Made by a program: the position numbers and the translations under genes. The notes under the pieces are model-generated. The model ran no database searches. It was not told where the DNA came from and worked only from the letters and a program-made list of their open reading frames with translations. Positions 34,264 through 40,565 of a DNA stretch of 51,505 nucleotides are shown one piece after another (the first letter of the stretch is position 1; the number at the start of each line of letters is the position of its first letter). This stretch comes from an uncultured Bacteroidota bacterium (GTDB taxonomy: Bacteria > Bacteroidota > Bacteroidia > JADZBD01): contig CALEYQ010000005.1 of the NCBI GenBank assembly GCA_937924855.1, positions 1-51,505 of the forward strand, written 5' to 3'.

Positions 34264-35073
34264 ATGGGGCTTAGAATTTTCATACTGACAATTTCCTTTT
34301 TGTTTGGACTGTTCCAAGCGTGGGGACAGACTGAAGTTATAGTAAAATTCAGTAAAAGCGACAAGGTGATAAAAACAAAAGGATTTCTATTTTCCATTTA
34401 TTTGCCTCCAGACACTTTGATTGTGTTTGACTCCGCAGACAATAAAAACCACAAACAAACTAAAGTTTCAATCTCTTCTAACAATGACACAATCTTGGGC
34501 GTTTTCGAATATTCCAATAACTTTAAAGAATGGCATAAGGTTGAATATCCAATTCCATTAGAAAGGGAGCTTAAACGAATAGAAATCAAAATTTATTTTT
34601 CCGAAAACGACAGGAAAGGGGAATTTTTACAGGACTTAACTGTAGACAAGTTTTATACAACGAACCGAGTTTCCATTCAGCCTGCTTTCAAGAAAAAAAT
34701 AGGAGAACAGCCAGTGTTTATGCTTGTGAGCAATTCAGACACGACTTTTTGGGGGTGTAGTCCGACAAACCATTTCTACGGAACAATTAAGACTAAAACT
34801 GACCATGGCTGGTATGATTTCTCTGGCTCATTTTGCGTTTCAACTGTTCCTGAAAAAGCACTTAATAAGAAAGACACTGTTTATTCTTGGGTTCCAAATT
34901 ATTGTCCAGGTGACGAGTATAAAATCAAAAGAAGCGGGACATATAAATACACAGTTGCAATGGGACTGGAAGAGTATTCAGACGGAATCCCAACAAAATT
35001 GATTGAGCAGGGACAAGCGAGGATGCGGACAAGAATATTTTACGAAGTGGAAACCGAGTTTGCGATAGAATGA
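34264..35073 (+). CDS. Cassette 2 secreted protein of unknown function
   Basis: 269 aa from ATG at 34264. An upstream TTG at 34231 lies within attC1 and is rejected as start. Signal peptide MGLRIFILTISFLFGLFQAWG. The mature protein is beta-rich (EVIVKFSKSDKVIKTKGFLF, NDTILGVFEYSNNFKEWHKV, RGVSIQP-like NRVSIQPAFKKKIGEQPVFM) with a late Cys pair (FCVSTVPEKA, YCPGDEYKIKRSGTYKYTVA). No family recognised; the last third resembles an immunoglobulin-like fold. It should be periplasmic or surface exposed. Base composition is AT-rich like cassette 1. Gene and cassette ends fit a single-gene integron cassette. Confidence 0.75.
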   Translation: MGLRIFILTISFLFGLFQAWGQTEVIVKFSKSDKVIKTKGFLFSIYLPPDTLIVFDSADNKNHKQTKVSISSNNDTILGVFEYSNNFKEWHKVEYPIPLERELKRIEIKIYFSENDRKGEFLQDLTVDKFYTTNRVSIQPAFKKKIGEQPVFMLVSNSDTTFWGCSPTNHFYGTIKTKTDHGWYDFSGSFCVSTVPEKALNKKDTVYSWVPNYCPGDEYKIKRSGTYKYTVAMGLEEYSDGIPTKLIEQGQARMRTRIFYEVETEFAIE

Positions 35074-35080
35074 AAAGAAC

Positions 35081-35165
35081 AACTGGTGGTAACAGCACAT
35101 TTGCAATAGACGGGGTTTCGTGCTCCGCAGACACATTTGTGGTTACAGAAAGTTCTGTGCCCCGC
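35081..35165 (+). repeat. attC-like site 2, right half missing
   Basis: R'' AACTGGTGGTAAC (35081-35093) is complementary (12/13) to GTTACCACCAATT at 34240-34252. L'' AGCACATTTGCAATAGACGG follows. The matching L' and R' arms are not found; the sequence diverges after CCCCGC at 35160-35165. Confidence 0.65.
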
Positions 35166-35218
35166 TTTAATCAAACTGATAGTTTTCCCTAAGAATATTG
35201 CCCCTTTAACCCAAATTG

Positions 35219-35271
35219 TTTCATTTTGAAATGATGGGGGATAGGGTTAATTTAGGGGAGGAAAATACGGG
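35219..35271 (+). promoter_or_regulatory. 53-bp repeat, copy 2: promoter plus attI-like site
   Basis: TTTG at 35225-35228, 19 nt, TAATTTAG at 35248-35255. The same TCATTT-TG-AAATGA palindrome lies at the -33 box. Ends AAATACGGG followed by TTAGCGG, the start of cassette 3 (junction 35271/35272). A TTTyCCCTAAG block sits 25 bp upstream in copies 1 and 2, so those two share a longer element. Confidence 0.75.
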
Positions 35272-35299
35272 TTAGCGGTAATTATATAACGGTACAACA

Positions 35300-35671
35300 A
35301 TGACACGACTTTTTCTAATAATTGTATTATGCTTTAGCTCAAGGATGGGTATGTATGCGCAGTCCGATTCTTTAGGGGGTGAGTACACTAGAAAAAGCAA
35401 AAGGTTGTCCGGTTATTATGAAAAACTTGATATTAATCCTGATTCAACATATCATTGGGTATCGTCAAATGATTGGGGTGGTGGAAGAGACGAAAAAGGA
35501 ACATGGGCAATTACTAACGACACACTTGTTCTTGTTAATGCAAACCAAAAAGTGAAGACTTTTTTATTAATTAAAATGGATCCAAAGTCAGGTACACAGC
35601 AATTAGTTTTTCCAAGAGCAAGACGAGAAGTAAGAAAGGCACTGCATGAAGGCCACTTCACTAAAAAATAA
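35300..35671 (+). CDS. Cassette 3 small secreted protein
   Basis: 123 aa. Signal peptide MTRLFLIIVLCFSSRMGMYAQ. The mature part, GEYTRKSKRLSGYYEKLDIN, then TYHWVSSNDWGGGRDEKGTW, AITNDTLVLVN and FLLIKMDPKSGTQQLVF, has the pattern of a small lipocalin-like/META-type beta domain common in Bacteroidota secreted proteins, with GTWxITNDTLxL resembling such family motifs. No activity can be assigned. It begins 28 bp into the cassette and ends 9 bp before attC3. Probably transcribed from the copy 2 promoter. Confidence 0.75.
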   Translation: MTRLFLIIVLCFSSRMGMYAQSDSLGGEYTRKSKRLSGYYEKLDINPDSTYHWVSSNDWGGGRDEKGTWAITNDTLVLVNANQKVKTFLLIKMDPKSGTQQLVFPRARREVRKALHEGHFTKK

Positions 35672-35679
35672 AAACTAAT

Positions 35680-35808
35680 CCTAACAGCAAGTTTGCTCTA
35701 TGCCGGCAAAAGCATAAATTTGGTGTACGGGTTTTCTAACGAACCATTGTCTTGCAAACAAATCCTTATCCAAAAACCCGCACAGCGCAAACTTGCGTAA
35801 CGTTAATT
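35680..35808 (+). repeat. attC-like site 3
   Basis: R'' CCTAAC (35680-35685) pairs with GTTAG at 35271-35275. Inner arms AGCAAGTTTGCTC... (35686-35706) and CCCGCACAGCGC... (35777-35797) pair at 17/21 positions; R' G|TTAATT at 35802/35803. About 125 bp, similar in length to Vibrio-type repeats. ACGGGTTTT / AAAACCCG extends the stem. Confidence 0.8.
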
Positions 35809-35834
35809 CCTTTTTTCAAACCACCTCCCAATCC

Positions 35835-36791
35835 ATGAAACCAATCCAAATTTTATTTGCTTTCGCCCTAATTTTTACTTCCACAACTACGCAGGCCACT
35901 ACCTGGGATGAGCCCTGGCAGGATCAGGTAATCAGGGAAGCAGAAAGTTTTGTTTTTGCCAAGGTCGTTTCCAATGATGAAAAGAAAGGAGTGAAGATCC
36001 AGGTCATTAAGACCCTGGGCGGAAAGGAACTCCAGGGAAGCATTACCCTAAATGACTTTTACCTGCTTAATTTATGCAGTGTTTCCGGAGGGCATGGTCC
36101 GGAATTTCATTTCGATGATATTAAAGAGTGCTTTTTCTTCATAAAGAAAAACAGCAAGGGGAACTATTGCATCGCCACCCCCACAACCGGATTTGATTAT
36201 GTAATAGATGGAAATGTGTACGCTGCCTATCGCCATAGCTACCATAAAGCTATTGTCCCTTTGGAGGTGTATGAAAAAACAATGGGGGCCATATTTAACC
36301 ATTACCATAAGCAACCCTATGACAAAAAATACATTCATGAGTATGTAAATAAATACTTATCCCTGAAGCCTTCCGGTTTCTCGAAAAATGAAATAGATAA
36401 CTTTTTTGCCCAGCATGTGGCCCTGGAGTGTGCTTATCACCTCAGGCTGACAGATTATTACGCCAAACTGCTTCCTTTTTTTGCCGATACCTCAAATTTT
36501 CACAATCAGACTTCAGCAGCCCGGGCCATGATTTCCTACAATACCCCGGAATGCAGGCAGGAATTAATGAAAATCATCAGTGATACCACCCAAAGCCCTT
36601 TCCTCCAGGTAATTTGTATCTGGTCCTTAGCGGAATTTAAGCCGGTGGAATTAAAAGAGCAATTAATAAAAATTGCCAAAACCGCCTCCACGAAAGAAAA
36701 TGGGTTTGGAGGCAATATTATGGATCCACGGGTCTGCACCCATGTCCCCAAAGTAAAAAAAGCCCTGGAAACATTGATTAAGGGATTGTAA
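35835..36791 (+). CDS. Secreted HEAT-like protein, unknown
   Basis: 318 aa from ATG at 35835; the upstream TTG at 35793 falls in attC3 and is rejected. Signal peptide MKPIQILFAFALIFTSTTTQ. The N-terminal half is beta-rich with Cys (LLNLCSVSGGHGPEFHFDDI, CFFFIKKNSKGNYCIATPTT). The C-terminal half is helical (ARAMISYNTPECRQELMKII, FLQVICIWSLAEFKPVELKE) and reads like two HEAT-like repeats. The base composition is closer to the chromosome than to the cassettes, and no attC follows it. It may therefore be host sequence that sat downstream of repeat copy 2 before cassette 3 arrived. Confidence 0.75.
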   Translation: MKPIQILFAFALIFTSTTTQATTWDEPWQDQVIREAESFVFAKVVSNDEKKGVKIQVIKTLGGKELQGSITLNDFYLLNLCSVSGGHGPEFHFDDIKECFFFIKKNSKGNYCIATPTTGFDYVIDGNVYAAYRHSYHKAIVPLEVYEKTMGAIFNHYHKQPYDKKYIHEYVNKYLSLKPSGFSKNEIDNFFAQHVALECAYHLRLTDYYAKLLPFFADTSNFHNQTSAARAMISYNTPECRQELMKIISDTTQSPFLQVICIWSLAEFKPVELKEQLIKIAKTASTKENGFGGNIMDPRVCTHVPKVKKALETLIKGL

Positions 36792-36850
36792 TATTTGTTT
36801 GTAATTTGGTGTAACATTATCCGGCCCGGGAAAAATTTAAACAACAAGCT

Positions 36851-37258
36851 ATGAAAAAACTCGTTTTACTTAAGCTGGCCGGCCTGGCGGTTTTGGCCAT
36901 GATTACCCTGGTAATTTTTTCTTTTCTTGAGGTTGCGGTATATGCTTACCTGATTAATCCCGGTCAGTCTGAAAGTTTTTACGAGGCTCATGCCAATTCC
37001 ACGGCACCCTATATTTCCGGAATTTTTGGGTTTCTGGTTTTCTTTTTTGTGGCGAGGTACTGGACCAAAAAAGGGTATGAAAATGCCTTCAGGCTGGCCC
37101 TTTTATTCCCCCTGGTCTATATTTTGCTGGATGCAATCCTCATTACCGCCGCCGGAGTCAGCTGGTCTGAATTTATTTTCATTTTTACCCTGGCCAATAT
37201 CGCTAAAATACTGGGCTCGGTGCTGGGGTATGGGTTAAGCAGGAAGCATAGGGGTTAA
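36851..37258 (+). CDS. Small membrane protein, four helices
   Basis: 135 aa. Four hydrophobic segments: about 5-30 (VLLKLAGLAVLAMITLVIFS and beyond), 50-68 (PYISGIFGFLVFFFVARYW), 78-98 (LALLFPLVYILLDAILITAA) and 104-124 (FIFIFTLANIAKILGSVLGY). Ends in a basic RKHRG tail. No family recognised. It follows the HEAT-like gene by 59 bp on the same strand and precedes repeat copy 3 by 38 bp. Composition is like the host. Confidence 0.7.
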   Translation: MKKLVLLKLAGLAVLAMITLVIFSFLEVAVYAYLINPGQSESFYEAHANSTAPYISGIFGFLVFFFVARYWTKKGYENAFRLALLFPLVYILLDAILITAAGVSWSEFIFIFTLANIAKILGSVLGYGLSRKHRG

Positions 37259-37296
37259 GCGGAAAAGAGAAGCCTTGTTGTTAATCCGGATAATTA

Positions 37297-37349
37297 TTTC
37301 TATTTGAAATGATGGGGGATTGGGTTATTTTAGGTATGGTAAATACGAG
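37297..37349 (+). promoter_or_regulatory. 53-bp repeat, copy 3: promoter plus attI-like site
   Basis: TTTG at 37303-37306, 19 nt, TATTTTAG at 37326-37333. Ends AAATACGAG followed by GTATGCC (junction 37349/37350; the expected TT is GT here). The upstream TTTyCCCTAAG block of copies 1 and 2 is absent, so the shared core is only the 53 bp. Confidence 0.7.
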
Positions 37350-37400
37350 GTATGCCGCATTGCAAAAATTCCAAAACATACCGGGTAATCTATTGAGAAG

Positions 37401-37432
37401 TTTGTGTTTTCTGAATAAAATACTTACCTTTG
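37401..37432 (+). promoter_or_regulatory. higBA promoter
   Basis: TTTG (37401-37404), 20 nt, TACCTTTG (37425-37432): a full match to the Bacteroidota promoter, 24 bp before the higB ATG. Toxin-antitoxin cassettes usually carry their own promoter, as here. Confidence 0.7.
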
Positions 37433-37456
37433 ACGTAAGTAACGAATAACGTTAGC

Positions 37457-37738
37457 ATGATTGTTTCATTTGCAAACAAAGACACAAAGAAAATTTGGGA
37501 AGGAGAACGAATCAAAGGACTTTCTACAGTTCTTCAAGAAACTTCAAGAAGAAAATTAAGAATGTTAAACAACTCGCAAGACCTTAACGACCTTATGATT
37601 CCACCTTCGAATCGACTTCAAAAACTGAAAGGAAAACTGAAAGAATTTTATTCAATCCGAATAAATAATCAGTGGCGAATAATATTCAAATGGAATAATG
37701 GAAATGCTTCCGAAGTTGAAATAGTAGATTACCATTAA
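37457..37738 (+). CDS. higB: HigB/RelE-type toxin
   Basis: 93 aa ribosome-dependent mRNA endonuclease of the RelE/HigB family by sequence. MIVSFANKDTKKIWEGERIK, LPxR-like SRRKLRMLNNSQDLNDLMIP, SNRLQKLKGKLKEFYSIRIN, and the terminal WRIIFKWNNGNASEVEIVDY match the HigB pattern, including the basic and aromatic residues of the catalytic face. Its stop overlaps the antitoxin ATG (TAATG). Gene order toxin then antitoxin is the hig arrangement. It sits in an attC cassette, where such modules stabilise arrays. Confidence 0.93.
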   Translation: MIVSFANKDTKKIWEGERIKGLSTVLQETSRRKLRMLNNSQDLNDLMIPPSNRLQKLKGKLKEFYSIRINNQWRIIFKWNNGNASEVEIVDYH

Positions 37739-38049
37739 TGTCGAACGATATGAGAAAATTAAAAAACATACATCCAGGCGAAATTTTACTTGAAGAATTT
37801 CTGATTCCAATGGAAATTACTGCATACAGACTTTCAAAAGACATTGCAATTCCTCAGACCAGAATTTCTGAAATACTTAAAGGAAATCGCAGAATTACCG
37901 CTGACACTGCTTTAAGATTATCCAAGTATTTTGGGAACAGTGCAAAATTCTGGCTCGGACTTCAGGATGACTTCGATCTTGAAGAAGAATTTCGTGCAAA
38001 ACAAAAGGAACTAAGTGAAATAAAAAAATGCGTAAACAACGCTGCATAA
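37738..38049 (+). CDS. higA: HigA antitoxin, XRE-family
   Basis: 103 aa DNA-binding antitoxin. IHPGEILLEEFLIPMEITAY is the HigA signature, followed by the helix-turn-helix AYRLSKDIAIPQTRISEILK and RRITADTALRLSKYFGNSAK, FWLGLQDDFDLEEEFRAKQK. It neutralises HigB and represses the promoter upstream of higB. The TAA stop lies in the R'' arm (GCATAAC) of the last attC. Overlap of one base with higB ensures coupled translation. Confidence 0.94.
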   Translation: MSNDMRKLKNIHPGEILLEEFLIPMEITAYRLSKDIAIPQTRISEILKGNRRITADTALRLSKYFGNSAKFWLGLQDDFDLEEEFRAKQKELSEIKKCVNNAA

Positions 38050-38115
38050 CTGCAAATAAACGCAAGCGGAAACATCCATAATCCCAGGTACCTGCGCCTA
38101 TTTGTAAACCCTTAA
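38044..38115 (+). repeat. attC-like site 4 (HigBA cassette), non-canonical right core
   Basis: R'' GCATAAC (38044-38050) is complementary (6/7) to GGTATGC at 37349-37355. Inner arms TGCAAATAAACG... (38051-38066) and CCTGCGCC... (38091-38106) pair at 12/16. The left arm AACTGCAAATAAACGCAAGC closely resembles attC1. The right core is C|TTAATA, not GTT. Confidence 0.65.
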
Positions 38116-38218
38116 TATTTTTTGTTCCTTAAGTTCAGGCTTTGACCCGAGTCAATTCCCCGCGACAACCCAAAACCTTAAATTTTTTCAATTCAAACCT
38201 TAACTTGTAATCAGAATT

Positions 38219-38599
38219 ATGGCAAACTACATCGACGGCTTTATATTTCCTCTTTCCCGGGTTCATATGAATGAGTACAAAAAAATAGCTGAGAAAGTAG
38301 CTGAAATCTGGAAAGAATATGGCGCATTGGCCTACTTCGAATATTATGGCGATGATTTAATATTGGAAGGCACCCGGTCCTTCGCGGAAGCCCTTGAACT
38401 GAAAGAAAGTGAAGTAGTGGTTTTTGGCTGGGTTGTTTTTCCTTCAAAAGAAGTACGCGACAAAGCCAATAAACAGGTTCCCACCGACCCCCGAATGGCG
38501 GATTTAGTAACCCCATTAACAATCCCTGACAAATTGATTTTTGATGCTTCCCGAATGGTTTATGGCGGATTCAAGCCCCTGGTGCAGGGGAATGGATAA
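38219..38599 (+). CDS. DUF1428 family protein
   Basis: 126 aa, cytosolic, dimeric alpha-beta barrel-type fold in known structures of the family. Features: YIDGFIFPLSRVHMNEYKKI, AEIWKEYGALAYFEYYGDDL, VVVFGWVVFPSKEVRDKANK, TDPRMADL and DASRMVYGGFKPLVQ, which match the DUF1428/YbaA family over its full length. Function unknown. It follows the last attC by about 100 bp, has chromosome-like composition and no attC of its own, so I treat it as the right flank of the island. Confidence 0.9.
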   Translation: MANYIDGFIFPLSRVHMNEYKKIAEKVAEIWKEYGALAYFEYYGDDLILEGTRSFAEALELKESEVVVFGWVVFPSKEVRDKANKQVPTDPRMADLVTPLTIPDKLIFDASRMVYGGFKPLVQGNG

Positions 38600-38647
38600 T
38601 CGAAGTTTTTTAAAATTAAATTACTGATTTCTCTTTCGCTGCCTTCC

Positions 38648-40564
38648 TCACTCCCCCTTCACCAGCTTTGCAAACCGGATTCCTTCCTTGCCGCGAAGCC
38701 GAAGTAAATAAACCCCCGCAGGTAAATGACGGATATCAATTTCCAATTGCCCCGGGCCTGAATTTTTTGTCTGAAGTAACTGCACCTCACCACCGGCAAG
38801 GCTAAAGATTGAAATTCCTTCCGGAGCTTCTCCTTTACCATAATCTACGGTTACATAATCACCCGCAGGGTTGGGATAAATGTGTACCGGGTTCCCACCA
38901 TACTCCTCAAATACCCCGCCGGCAAAATCTACCAATGGCAATACGATGTAGGAATTGTCCATCACATTCATATAAACGGTATTTGCAGCTACCTGCGGCG
39001 CACGAAGGGAATCTCCATCCAATCCCGGATACATTACCCCTCCGCTGTTATCATTGCGGTTATAACGGGGATAATTGCTTGAACTGATATCAACCCTGAT
39101 CCTGTGCCCGGCTAAAAAGGTATGCGCCAGTGGATTTAACTCTATCTCACAAGTGTAAATGTTTCCGGGTGTCATAGCCCCCGTATCTGAAGCAAAATAC
39201 CCGTTTCGGAATCGCATCCTCCGTATGCCTTCACCAATCAAAATGCTCCTTCCATCGGGATAAACATCGGTGAGCCGCACGGAAAAATCAGTGTCGGGTC
39301 GGTTTGACGATACCCGCAATACTACTTTCGGCTTGCCCTTCAAGACTACATTTTGTCCAAGGATAATACTGCTGAATTTTAAAAGGTCGTTCCGGCTCTC
39401 TACTTGTGGCGCCTGATCGTAAGGCCCCTGCACAAGATCGGCACGAAGGGTGCTACCCCCAATGGTCGGACTCGGATTCTGGGGATCGTAACTGTAAGTT
39501 TGAAATCCGGAGGATACGGTAGGAACCTGATTGTTCAATATTCCACCCCCATGAAAATACAAATTGAAATTGCTCATCCCGGTCGGAGGCCAAACAGCCG
39601 AACTCTGCCAGTTGTTTTCGCCCATCTGATAATAATCTACATAGGGTGTTAAATCCCATCCATTGCTGATACCCCGCAAATGAAAATCGAAAAAACGAAG
39701 ACTCAGACTGTCATTGCGATACGCCGCATTGGGATAACTTAATTGTCCCTGATTGGGCGATCCTACAAAAGCCGTTGAATTGCCTCCGTGAACCCAGGGC
39801 CCTATAAGTATCCTGTGCTTGTCGCGAACCGAAAGGGGAGAGGAGTTACGCAATCCGTTGAAAAAGGCCAGCATCATCTCGGAATTGTGATCGTACCATC
39901 CTCCGATTAAAAAGGCAGGTACCTTAATGCTGTCGGGATAATAATTGCTGAGCTCGGAAAATAACCAGAGATTATTTTTTACCGGATTGTTCAGTAAAAT
40001 AGTGGACATGCCAAAGCCTAATGCATCGAGCTGCTCTACATATTCTGTTCTGTACACACCACCGGGGAAATATTCCAGGTAATTGTACTGGGGTGCAGCC
40101 ACAACGGGATTGATGCAAATCAGATTGGGCGGATTTTCACGAGCCGTCAGGTACTGAACCCTGCCCAATGCACTCGGTCCCCAGGTTCCTACCTTACCAT
40201 CGCACCAACTGCGTGATGCAATCCATTGCACAACATCATAGCCGTCTTGTCCCCTCGTTGGCGAACCGCTGTAAGCCGCAGCGGCTGAACCGTAAAATCC
40301 CCGCCAGTCAACAATAACAAAAGCATAGTTGGATGCATTTATATTGGTTCCCACCCCCAAAGGCAAACCGATGGCATTATACCAGAGCCGGTTGTAAGGG
40401 GTTTGAATTAAAATAACCGGACATTGCGTGCATCCGGAAGGAATGTGCAGCGTGGCAGCCAGCTTGCGCCCGTCGCGCATGGGAATGGAATCGGTAATGG
40501 GATTCAACTGGGCCCAAAGCAGGCAGGGAAAAAGGATAAGGGAAAAAAGAAAACACTTTTTCAT
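38648..40564 (-). CDS. CocE/NonD (S15-type) hydrolase with T9SS sorting domain
   Basis: 638 aa from ATG at 40564; a longer start overlaps the M13 gene. Signal peptide MKKCFLFSLILFPCLLWAQ. The alpha/beta hydrolase has DSIPMRDGRKLAATLHIPSG, FVIVDWRGFYGS, nucleophile Ser131 in TWGPSALGRVQYL, Asp in LIGGWYDHNSEM and His in IGPWVHGGN. It is followed by the X-Pro dipeptidyl-peptidase C-terminal beta-sandwich (LRVSSNRPDTDFSVRLTDVY) and a T9SS tail (YPNPAGDYVTVDYG, LPAGVYLLRL). It hydrolyses acyl, ester or N-terminal X-Pro bonds outside the cell; the substrate is unknown. The upstream M13 peptidase gene ends 1 bp before it. Confidence 0.9.
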   Translation of the reverse strand: MKKCFLFSLILFPCLLWAQLNPITDSIPMRDGRKLAATLHIPSGCTQCPVILIQTPYNRLWYNAIGLPLGVGTNINASNYAFVIVDWRGFYGSAAAAYSGSPTRGQDGYDVVQWIASRSWCDGKVGTWGPSALGRVQYLTARENPPNLICINPVVAAPQYNYLEYFPGGVYRTEYVEQLDALGFGMSTILLNNPVKNNLWLFSELSNYYPDSIKVPAFLIGGWYDHNSEMMLAFFNGLRNSSPLSVRDKHRILIGPWVHGGNSTAFVGSPNQGQLSYPNAAYRNDSLSLRFFDFHLRGISNGWDLTPYVDYYQMGENNWQSSAVWPPTGMSNFNLYFHGGGILNNQVPTVSSGFQTYSYDPQNPSPTIGGSTLRADLVQGPYDQAPQVESRNDLLKFSSIILGQNVVLKGKPKVVLRVSSNRPDTDFSVRLTDVYPDGRSILIGEGIRRMRFRNGYFASDTGAMTPGNIYTCEIELNPLAHTFLAGHRIRVDISSSNYPRYNRNDNSGGVMYPGLDGDSLRAPQVAANTVYMNVMDNSYIVLPLVDFAGGVFEEYGGNPVHIYPNPAGDYVTVDYGKGEAPEGISIFSLAGGEVQLLQTKNSGPGQLEIDIRHLPAGVYLLRLRGKEGIRFAKLVKGE

Positions 40565-40565
40565 A

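Larger units (their letters stand above)
33128..38115 (+). mobile_element. Integron-like cassette island with three promoter/insertion-site repeats
   Basis: Three 53-bp repeats, each followed at once by a gene cassette. Cassette 1 is 33181-34240 (HEPN-motif gene). Cassette 2 is 34241 to about 35165 (secreted protein; right end damaged). Cassette 3 is 35272-35802 (small secreted protein). A host-like two-gene block follows at 35835-37258. Cassette HigBA is 37350-38111. Each cassette has one gene and ends in an attC-like inverted repeat whose outer R'' arm is complementary to the first bases of the same cassette (10/10, 12/13, 5/5 and 6/7 bases). No intI-like gene is in the window. A cluster of attC sites lacking an integrase (CALIN) is the nearest described class; three separate seeded arrays are unusual. 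Confidence 0.8.
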
